5,034 nt of DNA from an uncultured Chlorobiales bacterium (GTDB lineage Bacteria; Bacteroidota; Chlorobiia; Chlorobiales; Thermochlorobacteraceae), in assembly GCA_937959145.1 (NCBI GenBank), contig CALGMC010000184.1:1-5034 (forward strand), in the 5' to 3' direction. Position numbers and translations under genes: made by a program. The notes beneath the pieces are model-generated. The model had not been told where the DNA came from. It ran no database searches and saw nothing but the letters and a program-made list of their open reading frames with translations. Below are positions 1-5,034 of the stretch, in pieces. Every line of letters starts with the position of its first letter. The stretch's first letter is position 1.

Positions 1-429
1 AACTCGCAACAACTGCTCTTTCCGCACCGCATTGAGCTCAAGCCTTGGGATATGAAAGTGTTAGAAGAATTGCGTCAAGATTTAGAGAAGTTGGGGTTTT
101 CGTTCCGACAGTTTAGCCAACATTCAGTCGTTGTCGAGGGCGTTCCGTCCGATGTCAAGCCCGGTGCAGAAGAGAAAATTTTGTTTGAACTCATTGAGCA
201 GTATTTGGATTACCAGCAATCGCTCAAACTCGAGAAGCGCGATAACATTGCAAAGTCATATGCGTGCCGCAACGCGATTATGGCAGGCGATAAACTCTCG
301 CAACGCGAAATGACCTTGCTCATCGACCAACTCTTTGCCACTTCAATGCCCTACGTGTGTCCGCACGGTCGCCCGATTATCATTAAACTTTCGCTGAGCG
401 AGTTAGATAAAATGTTTGGAAGAACTTGA
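1..429 (+). CDS. mutL: DNA mismatch repair protein MutL, C-terminal part (5' end outside window)
   Basis: The frame is open from base 1 and ends at the TGA at 427-429, giving the last 142 residues of MutL. MutL couples MutS mismatch recognition to strand incision. This C-terminal part holds the dimerisation and metal-dependent nicking domain. Visible motifs are LLFPHRIEL at the start, ACR within ACRNAI (bases 262-270), CPHGRP (358-375) and FGR at the extreme C-terminus (415-423). These match three of the conserved endonuclease motifs known from nicking MutL proteins (ACR, C-P/N-HGRP and FxR). The DQHA-type motif would lie upstream of the window. The protein is therefore likely of the nicking type found in bacteria without MutH, not the E. 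coli type. The ATG at 52 is internal and not the start, because homology to the family runs upstream of it. The next gene starts 3 bases after the stop, so the two may be co-transcribed. Identification is very secure; only the N-terminal ATPase half is unseen. Confidence 0.95.
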   Translation, partial: NSQQLLFPHRIELKPWDMKVLEELRQDLEKLGFSFRQFSQHSVVVEGVPSDVKPGAEEKILFELIEQYLDYQQSLKLEKRDNIAKSYACRNAIMAGDKLSQREMTLLIDQLFATSMPYVCPHGRPIIIKLSLSELDKMFGRT

Positions 430-432
430 ACG

Positions 433-1149
433 ATGAACCGACGTGCATTCCTTAAAACGGCTCTCTTTGCAACCAGCGGCGTGATGCTCTCTCCGTTTGC
501 CAACGCGGTTGCTTCACAGTTTGAGCGGCGCAAATCGGATTTTCTTTTCACGCGCCTTGCCTACGCTTCGGGAAATTGGAACACCGACGAACGCATGCCT
601 TCCAATGTGCTTCACTCTCTTGTGCAATACACGACCATCAGCGTTTCTCAAAAAGAAAAAATCGTCGCGCTCGATTCGCCCGAAATTTTTGACGCGCCGT
701 TCTGCTATTTGAGCGGGCATAAACTCGTTGAATTTACTTCCAAAGAGCGCGATCACTTTGAACGATATGTTCGCAACGGCGGATTTGTGTTCGTCGATGA
801 TTGCAATCACGACATTGATGGGCTTTTTGCTAAGTCGTTTGAGGCGCAAATTGCAGGCATTTTCGGCTCAAATGCGCTCAAAAAGATTCCCAATTCCCAC
901 CCGATTTATCACTGCTTCTTCGATTTCCCGAGCGGACCGCCAACGACCTCGCTCGAGCTCAATGGTTGGGGCGACGATTTGGTGCACGATTACCTCAAAG
1001 CCGTTGAGATAAACGGACGCATGGCGATTTTATACAGCAATAAAGACTACGGTTGCGAATGGGATTACGACCACCGAAATAAACGTTGGCTGGCGGAGGA
1101 TAACACGAAATTCGCCGTCAATCTTATTCTTTACGCCCTGACGCATTGA
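433..1149 (+). CDS. Tat-exported DUF4159 domain protein
   Basis: A 238-residue protein with a clear twin-arginine signal. NRRAFLK at residues 2-8 is followed by a hydrophobic stretch and an AxA-type site (ANA, 23-25), so cleavage after residue 25 and export of a folded protein across the cytoplasmic membrane are likely. The rest matches the DUF4159 pattern: RLAYASGNWNTD (41-52), LDSPEIFDAPFCYLSGH (80-96), GGFVFVDDC (116-124), HPIYHCFFDF (156-165) and ILYSNKDYGCEWD (199-211). The family has a glutamine-amidotransferase-like Rossmann arrangement, but no catalytic activity is established and I assign none. In other bacteria members often lie near MoxR ATPase/DUF58 or aerotolerance-type genes; none of these is present here. 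The start is fixed by the Tat motif at the ATG. It lies 3 bases after the mutL stop, with a weak GGAAGA at 418-423 inside the mutL end, suggesting translational coupling. The length is near that of single-domain family members. Confidence 0.87.
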   Translation: MNRRAFLKTALFATSGVMLSPFANAVASQFERRKSDFLFTRLAYASGNWNTDERMPSNVLHSLVQYTTISVSQKEKIVALDSPEIFDAPFCYLSGHKLVEFTSKERDHFERYVRNGGFVFVDDCNHDIDGLFAKSFEAQIAGIFGSNALKKIPNSHPIYHCFFDFPSGPPTTSLELNGWGDDLVHDYLKAVEINGRMAILYSNKDYGCEWDYDHRNKRWLAEDNTKFAVNLILYALTH

Positions 1150-1167
1150 CGCCGAATTGTCTCAATG

Positions 1168-1195
1168 ATGCAACAGGGTGTCGCTAAAATGCAAC
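1168..1195 (+). promoter_or_regulatory. Pair of ATGCAAC direct repeats, candidate upstream activator sites
   Basis: ATGCAAC occurs at 1168-1174 and again at 1189-1195, exactly 21 bases apart, which is about two helical turns and so places both on the same DNA face. They sit roughly 75-100 bases upstream of the transcription start predicted from the sigma-54 promoter at 1244-1258. This is a usual distance for enhancer sites bound by sigma-54 activators. Fis-type activator sites are usually inverted repeats, and I see no clear dyad here, so the assignment is an inference from position and spacing. Confidence 0.3.
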
Positions 1196-1230
1196 TTTTT
1201 CTTTTCTTCTTTGCCGTTCTTCAAGTTTTT

Positions 1231-1248
1231 TGCCAATACAAGTTGGCA
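1231..1248. repeat. Inverted repeat TGCCAA-N6-TTGGCA overlapping the -24 promoter element
   Basis: Two perfect 6-base arms (1231-1236 and 1243-1248) flank a 6-base spacer. The right arm overlaps the -24 element of the sigma-54 promoter. It could be a repressor operator that occludes RNA polymerase, or chance built around the conserved TGGCA. It is not a terminator: the T-run lies before the hairpin on this strand, not after it. Confidence 0.35.
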
Positions 1249-1258
1249 CATCATTTGC
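1244..1258 (+). promoter_or_regulatory. Sigma-54 (RpoN) -24/-12 promoter for the half-receiver gene
   Basis: TGGCAC at 1244-1249, a 5-base spacer (ATCAT) and TTGC at 1255-1258 match the sigma-54 consensus TGGCAC-N5-TTGCW at every position except the last. The GG and GC invariants are correctly 10 bases apart. Counting the C at 1258 as -12 predicts a start near 1270, leaving a leader of about 16-22 bases before the ATG at 1286 or 1292. The strand and distance fit the short receiver-like gene directly downstream. Transcription should need an AAA+ activator, and one is encoded at 1510-3201. Confidence 0.82.
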
Positions 1259-1285
1259 CTTTCTGAGCGTCATATTCAACACGTC

Positions 1286-1513
1286 ATGTTCATGGCAGAA
1301 CATCTTCTTATCATTGACAGCGATTTGCAAGAGTTGCGGCGTCTGCGCGAAATTTTAGCACGCGAGGGTTACAACCTCATGACCGCAAGCGATGAGAAAA
1401 CCGCAAAAGAAATTTGCGCACGTCTGCCTATCAAACTTGTCATTGCTGATGCCAAACTGCTTGGCTTCACGCATCACACTTCTCTTCCGAATCCATCTCC
1501 CCATAAGCGTTAA
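1286..1513 (+). CDS. Truncated response-regulator receiver domain (first half only)
   Basis: The frame encodes 75 residues. HLLIIDSD (6-13) looks like strand 1 and the acidic pocket, with D11, S12 and D13; an acidic residue usually stands where S12 is. A first helix follows, then strand 2 (YNLMTASD), a second helix, and strand 3 KLVIADAKLLG with D55 at the phospho-acceptor position. Directly after G60 the similarity ends in a short basic tail (ending SPHKR) and a stop. The conserved Thr/Ser, Lys and strands 4-5 of the roughly 120-residue domain are therefore missing. It is either a decayed remnant or a shortened gene still under the sigma-54 promoter. The ATG at 1286 is the first in the predicted leader; the ATG at 1292 (MAEHLL) is an equal alternative, and a GTG at 1178 would lie upstream of the promoter. 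No clear ribosome binding site is seen. The stop TAA at 1511-1513 overlaps the stop of the convergent activator gene. Confidence 0.6.
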   Translation: MFMAEHLLIIDSDLQELRRLREILAREGYNLMTASDEKTAKEICARLPIKLVIADAKLLGFTHHTSLPNPSPHKR

Positions 1514-3201
1514 TGCGGAATCCCCAGTTGCGCGAGCAGTTTGTAGAAGTGCGTGCGATTGATTCCAAGTTGCTTTGCCGCTTCGGTAATCGACGATGTT
1601 TTTTGCAGCGTTTTGGTGAGATACATTTTCCGAAACTCGGTCTCGGCGTCGGCAAGGGTTTTGCCAAGTTGTATCGGCGTCGCAGAATCCATTGTCTCCG
1701 TGATTTCAGGCGGGAGGTCTTCTTTTCGAATTATTTTTCCGGTTGCAAGCACCGCACAGCGGAGCATGACGTTTTCCAACTCGCGCACGTTTCCATACCA
1801 TGGATAACTTTCAAGGAAAGCTAATGCTTCATTAGAAAGTTCGCACGCTTTTCCGTCGACAGCATGTTTTTTCAAGAAGAATTTTGCCAGTTCTTCAATG
1901 TCTTCAGGTCGCTCGCGAAGGGCAGGAAGCTGCAGTTCAACGACTTTCAAGCGGTAGTATAAATCTTGCCGAAATTTACCCTGCTCGACTAATTCTTTGA
2001 GGTTTCGATTCGTGGCACAAATGAGGCGAATGTCGAGTTTTTGCTTCTTGACGCTTCCAAGCCGTTCAAATTCGCGCTCTTGCAATACGCGCAAGAGTTT
2101 GGCTTGCAAGGCTAACGGCATTTCGCCGATTTCATCAAGGAAGAGCGTGCCTGTATGCGCCGTTTCAATTTTGCCTTGCTTTGATTTTGACGCGCCCGTA
2201 AATGCACCCTGCTCGTAGCCGAAGAGTTCCGATTCGAGCAAATCATTTGGAATGGCGGCGCAGTTAATTGCGACAAACGGTTTTTCTTTACGGCGGCTAT
2301 TTTGATGAATGGCTTTTGCGAAGAGTTCCTTACCTGTTCCACTTTCGCCCAAAATCAGAACGGTGGCATCGGTAGCTGAAATGCGAGCGGCAATTTTTAA
2401 GACTTCAAACAAGGCGGCACTTGACCCGATAATGTCATCGCATTTGAAAGATGCTCTAAGGTCGTTCATTTTTGTTGTTTCTGTAGAAATCAGTTTTTTT
2501 TCTAAGGTCTCGATTTCGTCAGAGACTTTCAGGCTTCGCACGATTTGGTCGGCAAATGCCGAAAGATAGGAAAGGTCGTTTGCAGTGAAGGGATTTTCTT
2601 TATTTCGCCTATCCAAATAGACGGCACCAAAAACTTTCTTGTCGCGAATCAGCGGTACACACAGCACGGCTGAAATTCCCAATCGGATGACGCTATTTTG
2701 CTGTGCCAATTCCATTTCAGGCTTCACTTGCTCAGAGGTCGGCTTTGAACTTTGAATGGTTGAGCGAATCACCGAGAGGCTCATTTCTTTGACATCGGCT
2801 TGTTTTTCAGGCTCGATATTTCGCGAGTAGATGGATTCAATCTCGCCTTGCGCGTCAACAAGCACCACGAAGCCTGCATCGGCAGAGAGTTCGCGCACCA
2901 CAATATCAAGGGCGGTTTCCACGAGTGGCTCTTTTTGCGTTTGAGCCGTTAGTGCCAAACTTGTAGCGTAGAGCGTTTGTAGTCGGCGGTTTTCCGATTT
3001 GAGCCATTCTAATTCCTTTTTCATCAACCCGCTTGAGTCGCCTTCTTTCCTTGATGCCACATTTACCACTTCTAAAACCAATCGATACAGTTGGTCTAAC
3101 TTCTTTTGTGCGTCAGGCATATTGCTCTGTTTGAGTTCAGAGGCAATTTCCATGAAGCGTGTGGTCAAGTCCGCCGTTATGTCCGTATTTTTGCTTGTCA
3201 T
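1510..3201 (-). CDS. Sigma-54-dependent transcriptional activator (GAF, AAA+, Fis-type HTH)
   Basis: A complete 563-residue enhancer-binding protein of the NtrC/NifA/FhlA group. These proteins bind upstream DNA and use ATP hydrolysis to remodel the closed sigma-54 RNA polymerase complex. Order: a helical, partly coiled-coil N-terminus (about 1-80); a GAF-like sensory domain (about 85-225); a linker; and an AAA+ domain (about 253-490). The AAA+ domain has Walker A GESGTGKE (285-292), the sigma-54-contacting GAFTGA loop (332-337), Walker B LFLDE (353-357), sensor I ATNRN (396-400), the arginine-finger region FRQDLYYRL (410-418) and a sensor II-type WYGNVRELENV (468-478). A Fis-type helix-turn-helix (about 535-560) ends the protein. 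All catalytic motifs are intact, so it should be active. It has no receiver domain, so control is probably by a ligand or redox signal at the GAF domain, whose ligand cannot be read from sequence. The ATG at 3199-3201 has a weak GAGAA upstream. The sigma-54 promoter at 1244-1258 is a plausible target by proximity. Confidence 0.95.
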   Translation of the reverse strand: MTSKNTDITADLTTRFMEIASELKQSNMPDAQKKLDQLYRLVLEVVNVASRKEGDSSGLMKKELEWLKSENRRLQTLYATSLALTAQTQKEPLVETALDIVVRELSADAGFVVLVDAQGEIESIYSRNIEPEKQADVKEMSLSVIRSTIQSSKPTSEQVKPEMELAQQNSVIRLGISAVLCVPLIRDKKVFGAVYLDRRNKENPFTANDLSYLSAFADQIVRSLKVSDEIETLEKKLISTETTKMNDLRASFKCDDIIGSSAALFEVLKIAARISATDATVLILGESGTGKELFAKAIHQNSRRKEKPFVAINCAAIPNDLLESELFGYEQGAFTGASKSKQGKIETAHTGTLFLDEIGEMPLALQAKLLRVLQEREFERLGSVKKQKLDIRLICATNRNLKELVEQGKFRQDLYYRLKVVELQLPALRERPEDIEELAKFFLKKHAVDGKACELSNEALAFLESYPWYGNVRELENVMLRCAVLATGKIIRKEDLPPEITETMDSATPIQLGKTLADAETEFRKMYLTKTLQKTSSITEAAKQLGINRTHFYKLLAQLGIPH

Positions 3202-3230
3202 TATTTTCTCTTAGAACTGCTCTTCTGCCA

Positions 3231-3263
3231 CAAAATTACATCTTTGCGGCGATTTGTGTGCCT
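3231..3263 (-). promoter_or_regulatory. Candidate promoter region of the sigma-54 activator gene
   Basis: Two overlapping weak signals read toward the activator gene. On the minus strand TAATTTTG (3238-3231) matches the Bacteroidota-type -7 box TAnnTTTG, about 30 bases before the ATG, but no good -33 element was found. Further upstream, AGGCAC at 3263-3258 with GC at 3250-3249 keeps the GG/GC spacing of a sigma-54 promoter. However, the -12 part (TCGCC) is a poor match to TTGCA. Either could drive the gene; neither is convincing alone. Confidence 0.25.
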
Positions 3264-3288
3264 GAACTTTTCGGTCTGTTTCTTCGTA

Positions 3289-3323
3289 TTTTGTTTGATG
3301 TTTTTCCTCAAACTCAATCAAAA
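3289..3323. repeat. Nested inverted repeats upstream of the fatty acid hydroxylase gene
   Basis: TTTTGTTTGA (3289-3298) pairs with TCAATCAAAA (3314-3323) at 9 of 10 positions. A second, perfect pair, GTTTGA (3293-3298) and TCAAAC (3308-3313), shares the left arm. The element ends 8 bases before the hydroxylase ATG at 3332. It could be an operator or a leader hairpin controlling that gene. It is AT-rich, so chance symmetry is a real alternative. Confidence 0.3.
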
Positions 3324-3331
3324 CATTTAAG

Positions 3332-3964
3332 ATGAAACGCTTTGTCTCGCGCGCCAAAGAAACGCCGCGCATGTTTGAAAATGACTTCTTTGAGTTCTTC
3401 TCCAAAGTTCATTGGACTGTTCCGATTTGGCTTTATGTGCCGCTTGTGAGTTACCTTGTTTGGTACTCCCTCACAACTTTACAACTCTCTTTTGTTGTTG
3501 TTTTCGGTCTGTTTGTTGCAGGCATTTTCCTGTGGACGTTTGCTGAATATATGCTTCATCAGTTTGTGTTTCACTATCACCCGAAGTCTGCTCTTGGCAA
3601 GCGTCTTTTTTGGATTTTGCACGGCGTTCATCACGATTATCCGAGCGACCCGCTTCGTTTAGTAATGCCGCCAATTATTAGCCTGCCGCTTGCTGTGGTG
3701 TTTTATAGCCTGTTCGTTTTTGTGATTGGCAATCACTACGCGCCATCACTTATGGCAGGCTTTACGCTCGGCTATTTGATTTACGACATTTCGCACTACG
3801 CTATTCATCACTTCAACATCAAGGGCAGTTATTTTGGTTGGATTCGCGAGCATCACTTGCGGCATCATTTCAGCGATTCTGAAAAAGGCTTTGGCGTCAG
3901 TTCGCCGTTGTGGGACATTGTTTTCCGCACCCATTTCCAACAAGAAAACAAACAAGTTTCATAA
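3332..3964 (+). CDS. Fatty acid hydroxylase superfamily protein, probable fatty acid 2-hydroxylase
   Basis: A 210-residue integral membrane di-metal oxygenase. Known family members use O2 to hydroxylate fatty acyl chains; the eukaryotic Scs7/FA2H branch acts at C2 of sphingolipid acyl chains. The histidine clusters are all present: HQFVFH (76-81, Hx4H), HGVHH (97-101), HYAIHH (155-160) and HHLRHH (174-179). The stretch HGVHHDYPSDPLRLVMPP (97-114) is the diagnostic Scs7/FA2H-type signature and separates it from CrtZ carotenoid hydroxylases and C5 sterol desaturases. Hydrophobic segments lie at about 30-50, 52-75, 112-132 and 138-152. The cytochrome b5 domain fused to yeast and animal enzymes is absent, as usual in bacteria, so electrons must come from a separate partner. 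The ATG at 3332 gives a normal length; an ATG at 3371 is possible but less likely. The stop overlaps the convergent pentapeptide gene by 6 bases. The exact substrate (free, lipid-bound or sphingolipid-like acyl chain) is unknown. Confidence 0.88.
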   Translation: MKRFVSRAKETPRMFENDFFEFFSKVHWTVPIWLYVPLVSYLVWYSLTTLQLSFVVVFGLFVAGIFLWTFAEYMLHQFVFHYHPKSALGKRLFWILHGVHHDYPSDPLRLVMPPIISLPLAVVFYSLFVFVIGNHYAPSLMAGFTLGYLIYDISHYAIHHFNIKGSYFGWIREHHLRHHFSDSEKGFGVSSPLWDIVFRTHFQQENKQVS

Positions 3965-4333
3965 GCCAAGGGTGCTTGAATCGATGATGGCTCCTGTAAA
4001 GTCGTTATCCTTGAACATTGCGCCACTGAACTTTGCGCCGCGCAGGTCGGCATTGGTAAATTTCGCGCCACGCAGATAAGTGTTGGTTAAATCGGCGTTG
4101 CGCAAGTTCGCCCCTGTAAGATTGGCATCGTGCAGATACGCGCCGAACATCAAGGCGTTTTCTAAGTTGGCATTGGTCAGATTCGCATCGGTTAAATTCG
4201 CGTTATTGAGAAATGCGTGTTTCAAATCCGCACCCGATAAGTCTAATCCTTGAAGATTGAGGGGACGGTAATGCTCGCCGATAGACGCAAGCGCGATGAG
4301 CATGCGCAAATCTCGGTCGGAAAGGTATCGCAT
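3959..4333 (-). CDS. Small pentapeptide-repeat protein
   Basis: A 124-residue protein with a short helical head (1-26) followed by about 18 uninterrupted five-residue repeats of the A(D/N)LxX type (27-116) and a short tail. The repeats run LQGLD, LSGAD, LKHAF, LNNAN, LTDAN and so on, shifting to F-centred units (FTNAD, FSGAM, FTGAI) near the end. Such repeats fold into a right-handed quadrilateral beta-helix with four repeats per turn, so about 4.5 turns are expected. There is no signal peptide or membrane segment, so a cytoplasmic location is likely. Some family members mimic DNA and bind gyrase (Qnr, MfpA), but nothing here identifies a target, so no function is assigned. The ATG is at 4331-4333. 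The 3' end overlaps the hydroxylase stop by 6 bases, and a 53-base divergent gap separates it from the permease gene. The 15-base periodicity of the DNA reflects the protein repeat. Confidence 0.9.
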   Translation of the reverse strand: MRYLSDRDLRMLIALASIGEHYRPLNLQGLDLSGADLKHAFLNNANLTDANLTNANLENALMFGAYLHDANLTGANLRNADLTNTYLRGAKFTNADLRGAKFSGAMFKDNDFTGAIIDSSTLGL

Positions 4334-4386
4334 GGTTTGTAGCGTCTTGTTTTGAAATTTCCCTTTGCCAATTTAGCGCACTTTGA

Positions 4387-5034
4387 ATGAAAAAATACTT
4401 CTTTGTTTATCGCACCTCGCTCCAACGCTTTGTGGAATATCGTGGCGAAATTTTGATGGATATTTCGGGCAAAATTCTGCTTCCGATTTTCGTTCAGTCT
4501 ATCTTGTGGCGCGCGGTGATTGAGTCGACATCGGACGGTCAAATTGCCGGATACAGTTACGAGGCGATGTTTCAGTATCTCGTATTAAGCATTTTGATTG
4601 CCAATTTTGTCAAGGTTGATTCCGTTGAGCGACAAATTTCAAACGCGATTAAAGACGGGACCCTTAACAAATTTTTAGCGCAACCGGTCGACTTCGCGCT
4701 CTATAACTTAATGACCTTTTTCGCCGACTCGACGCCTGTTATGCTCGGCGGCGCAATCGTCTATGGCGTGATGCTCTTTACAGGCTTTGTCTCCGCAACG
4801 GCGTTTCAGATTCTTTCAGGATTGATGGTGATTCTCTTTGGGCTATTTATTTCCTTTCTTTTAGCCTTTATGATTGCCGCGCTCGCATTTTACATGGACG
4901 AAGTTTGGACGCTCTTTGTGATGAAAAGCATGGTGATGTGGTTTTTAACAGGGCAAATTATTCCGCTCGATATGTTCCCCGAATCGGTCGCACAGATTTT
5001 GAAGTTTCTGCCGTTTGGCTACTTGGCATTTGTT
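4387..5034 (+). CDS. ABC-2-type transporter permease, N-terminal 216 residues (3' end outside window)
   Basis: The open frame begins at the ATG at 4387 and runs off the window. A TGA at 4384-4386 stands in frame directly before it, so the start cannot be earlier. The protein resembles the ABC-2 permease group of COG4587 type: a short cytoplasmic N-terminus (KKYFFVYRTSLQRFVEYR), then hydrophobic segments at about 28-46, 60-77, 112-134, 143-170 and 174-195. It has the loop IKDGTLNKFLAQPVDF (88-103) and the conserved GQIIPLDMFPE (189-199) before the last membrane part. Family members are about 260-270 residues, so perhaps 50 residues lie beyond the window. Such permeases pair with a second permease (COG3694 type) and an ABC ATPase to export an unidentified substrate. 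The partner genes would be expected just downstream. The substrate is not readable from sequence. No clear ribosome binding site or promoter was seen in the 53-base gap upstream. Confidence 0.85.
   Translation, partial: MKKYFFVYRTSLQRFVEYRGEILMDISGKILLPIFVQSILWRAVIESTSDGQIAGYSYEAMFQYLVLSILIANFVKVDSVERQISNAIKDGTLNKFLAQPVDFALYNLMTFFADSTPVMLGGAIVYGVMLFTGFVSATAFQILSGLMVILFGLFISFLLAFMIAALAFYMDEVWTLFVMKSMVMWFLTGQIIPLDMFPESVAQILKFLPFGYLAFV

Noticed and set aside
1144..1167. Inverted repeat CATTGA...TCAATG at the end of the DUF4159 gene as a terminator.
   Set aside because: The stem is only 6 bases with a 12-base loop, is AT-rich, and has no T-run following it.
1178..1285. A GTG at 1178 would extend the half-receiver frame upstream by 36 residues.
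   Set aside because: This stretch contains the sigma-54 promoter and a pyrimidine-rich tract, its translation resembles no receiver N-terminus, and the predicted transcript starts after it.
1450..1520. A frameshift that could restore the missing half of the receiver domain.
   Set aside because: Reading the other two forward frames past 1460 gives no receiver-like sequence (no strand 4 Thr/Ser or strand 5 Lys motif), and the region soon becomes the end of the activator gene. Truncation fits better than a frameshift.
3985..4255. Regular 15-base repeats resembling a tandem repeat or CRISPR-like array.
   Set aside because: The period equals five codons and is fully explained by the pentapeptide-repeat coding sequence on the minus strand; there are no spacers.
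4334..4386. A sigma-70-like promoter (TTGTTT with AATTTA) for the permease gene.
   Set aside because: The -10 candidate matches poorly and the motif is expected by chance in this AT-rich gap.
4243..4542. A 99-residue open frame on the minus strand across the permease start.
   Set aside because: It overlaps the well-supported permease and pentapeptide genes, has no recognisable motif and is a shadow frame.

Overview
This is a bacterial chromosomal window of moderate base composition with short intergenic gaps and mostly weak or absent Shine-Dalgarno sequences. The gene set is an endonuclease-type MutL, a Tat-exported DUF4159 protein, a GAF-AAA+-Fis sigma-54 activator, a bacterial fatty acid 2-hydroxylase and an ABC-2 permease. 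Together with the protein wording, this suggests the Chlorobiota/Bacteroidota side of the tree, possibly a Chloroherpeton-like lineage. That placement is an inference from protein style and is not proven here.

Layout. Positions 1-429 (+) hold the C-terminal end of mutL. After a 3-base gap comes a Tat-signal DUF4159 lipid/envelope-side protein of unknown function (433-1149, +). The gap at 1150-1285 carries a near-perfect sigma-54 (-24/-12) promoter at 1244-1258, with a pair of 7-base direct repeats further upstream. This promoter points at a short open frame (1286-1513, +) that encodes the first half of a response-regulator receiver domain and stops just after the phospho-acceptor aspartate. 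Converging on it, and sharing a TTAA stop palindrome with it, is a complete sigma-54 enhancer-binding protein (1510-3201, -). A 130-base divergent gap (3202-3331) then leads to a fatty acid 2-hydroxylase-type membrane protein (3332-3964, +). This overlaps by 6 bases the end of a small pentapeptide-repeat protein (3959-4333, -). The last gene (4387 to the window end, +) is the start of an ABC-2-type permease, cut off by the window edge.

How the parts may work together. The clearest regulatory story is in the middle: a sigma-54 promoter drives a half-receiver gene that lies tail-to-tail with a sigma-54 activator. The activator is the obvious candidate regulator of that promoter, by proximity only. 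The other genes look like independent units: mismatch repair (mutL) possibly co-transcribed with the DUF4159 gene, lipid hydroxylation, a solenoid protein of unknown role, and an exporter. No RNA genes, insertion sequences, CRISPR arrays or convincing rho-independent terminators were seen. No gap longer than 300 bases lacks a gene.
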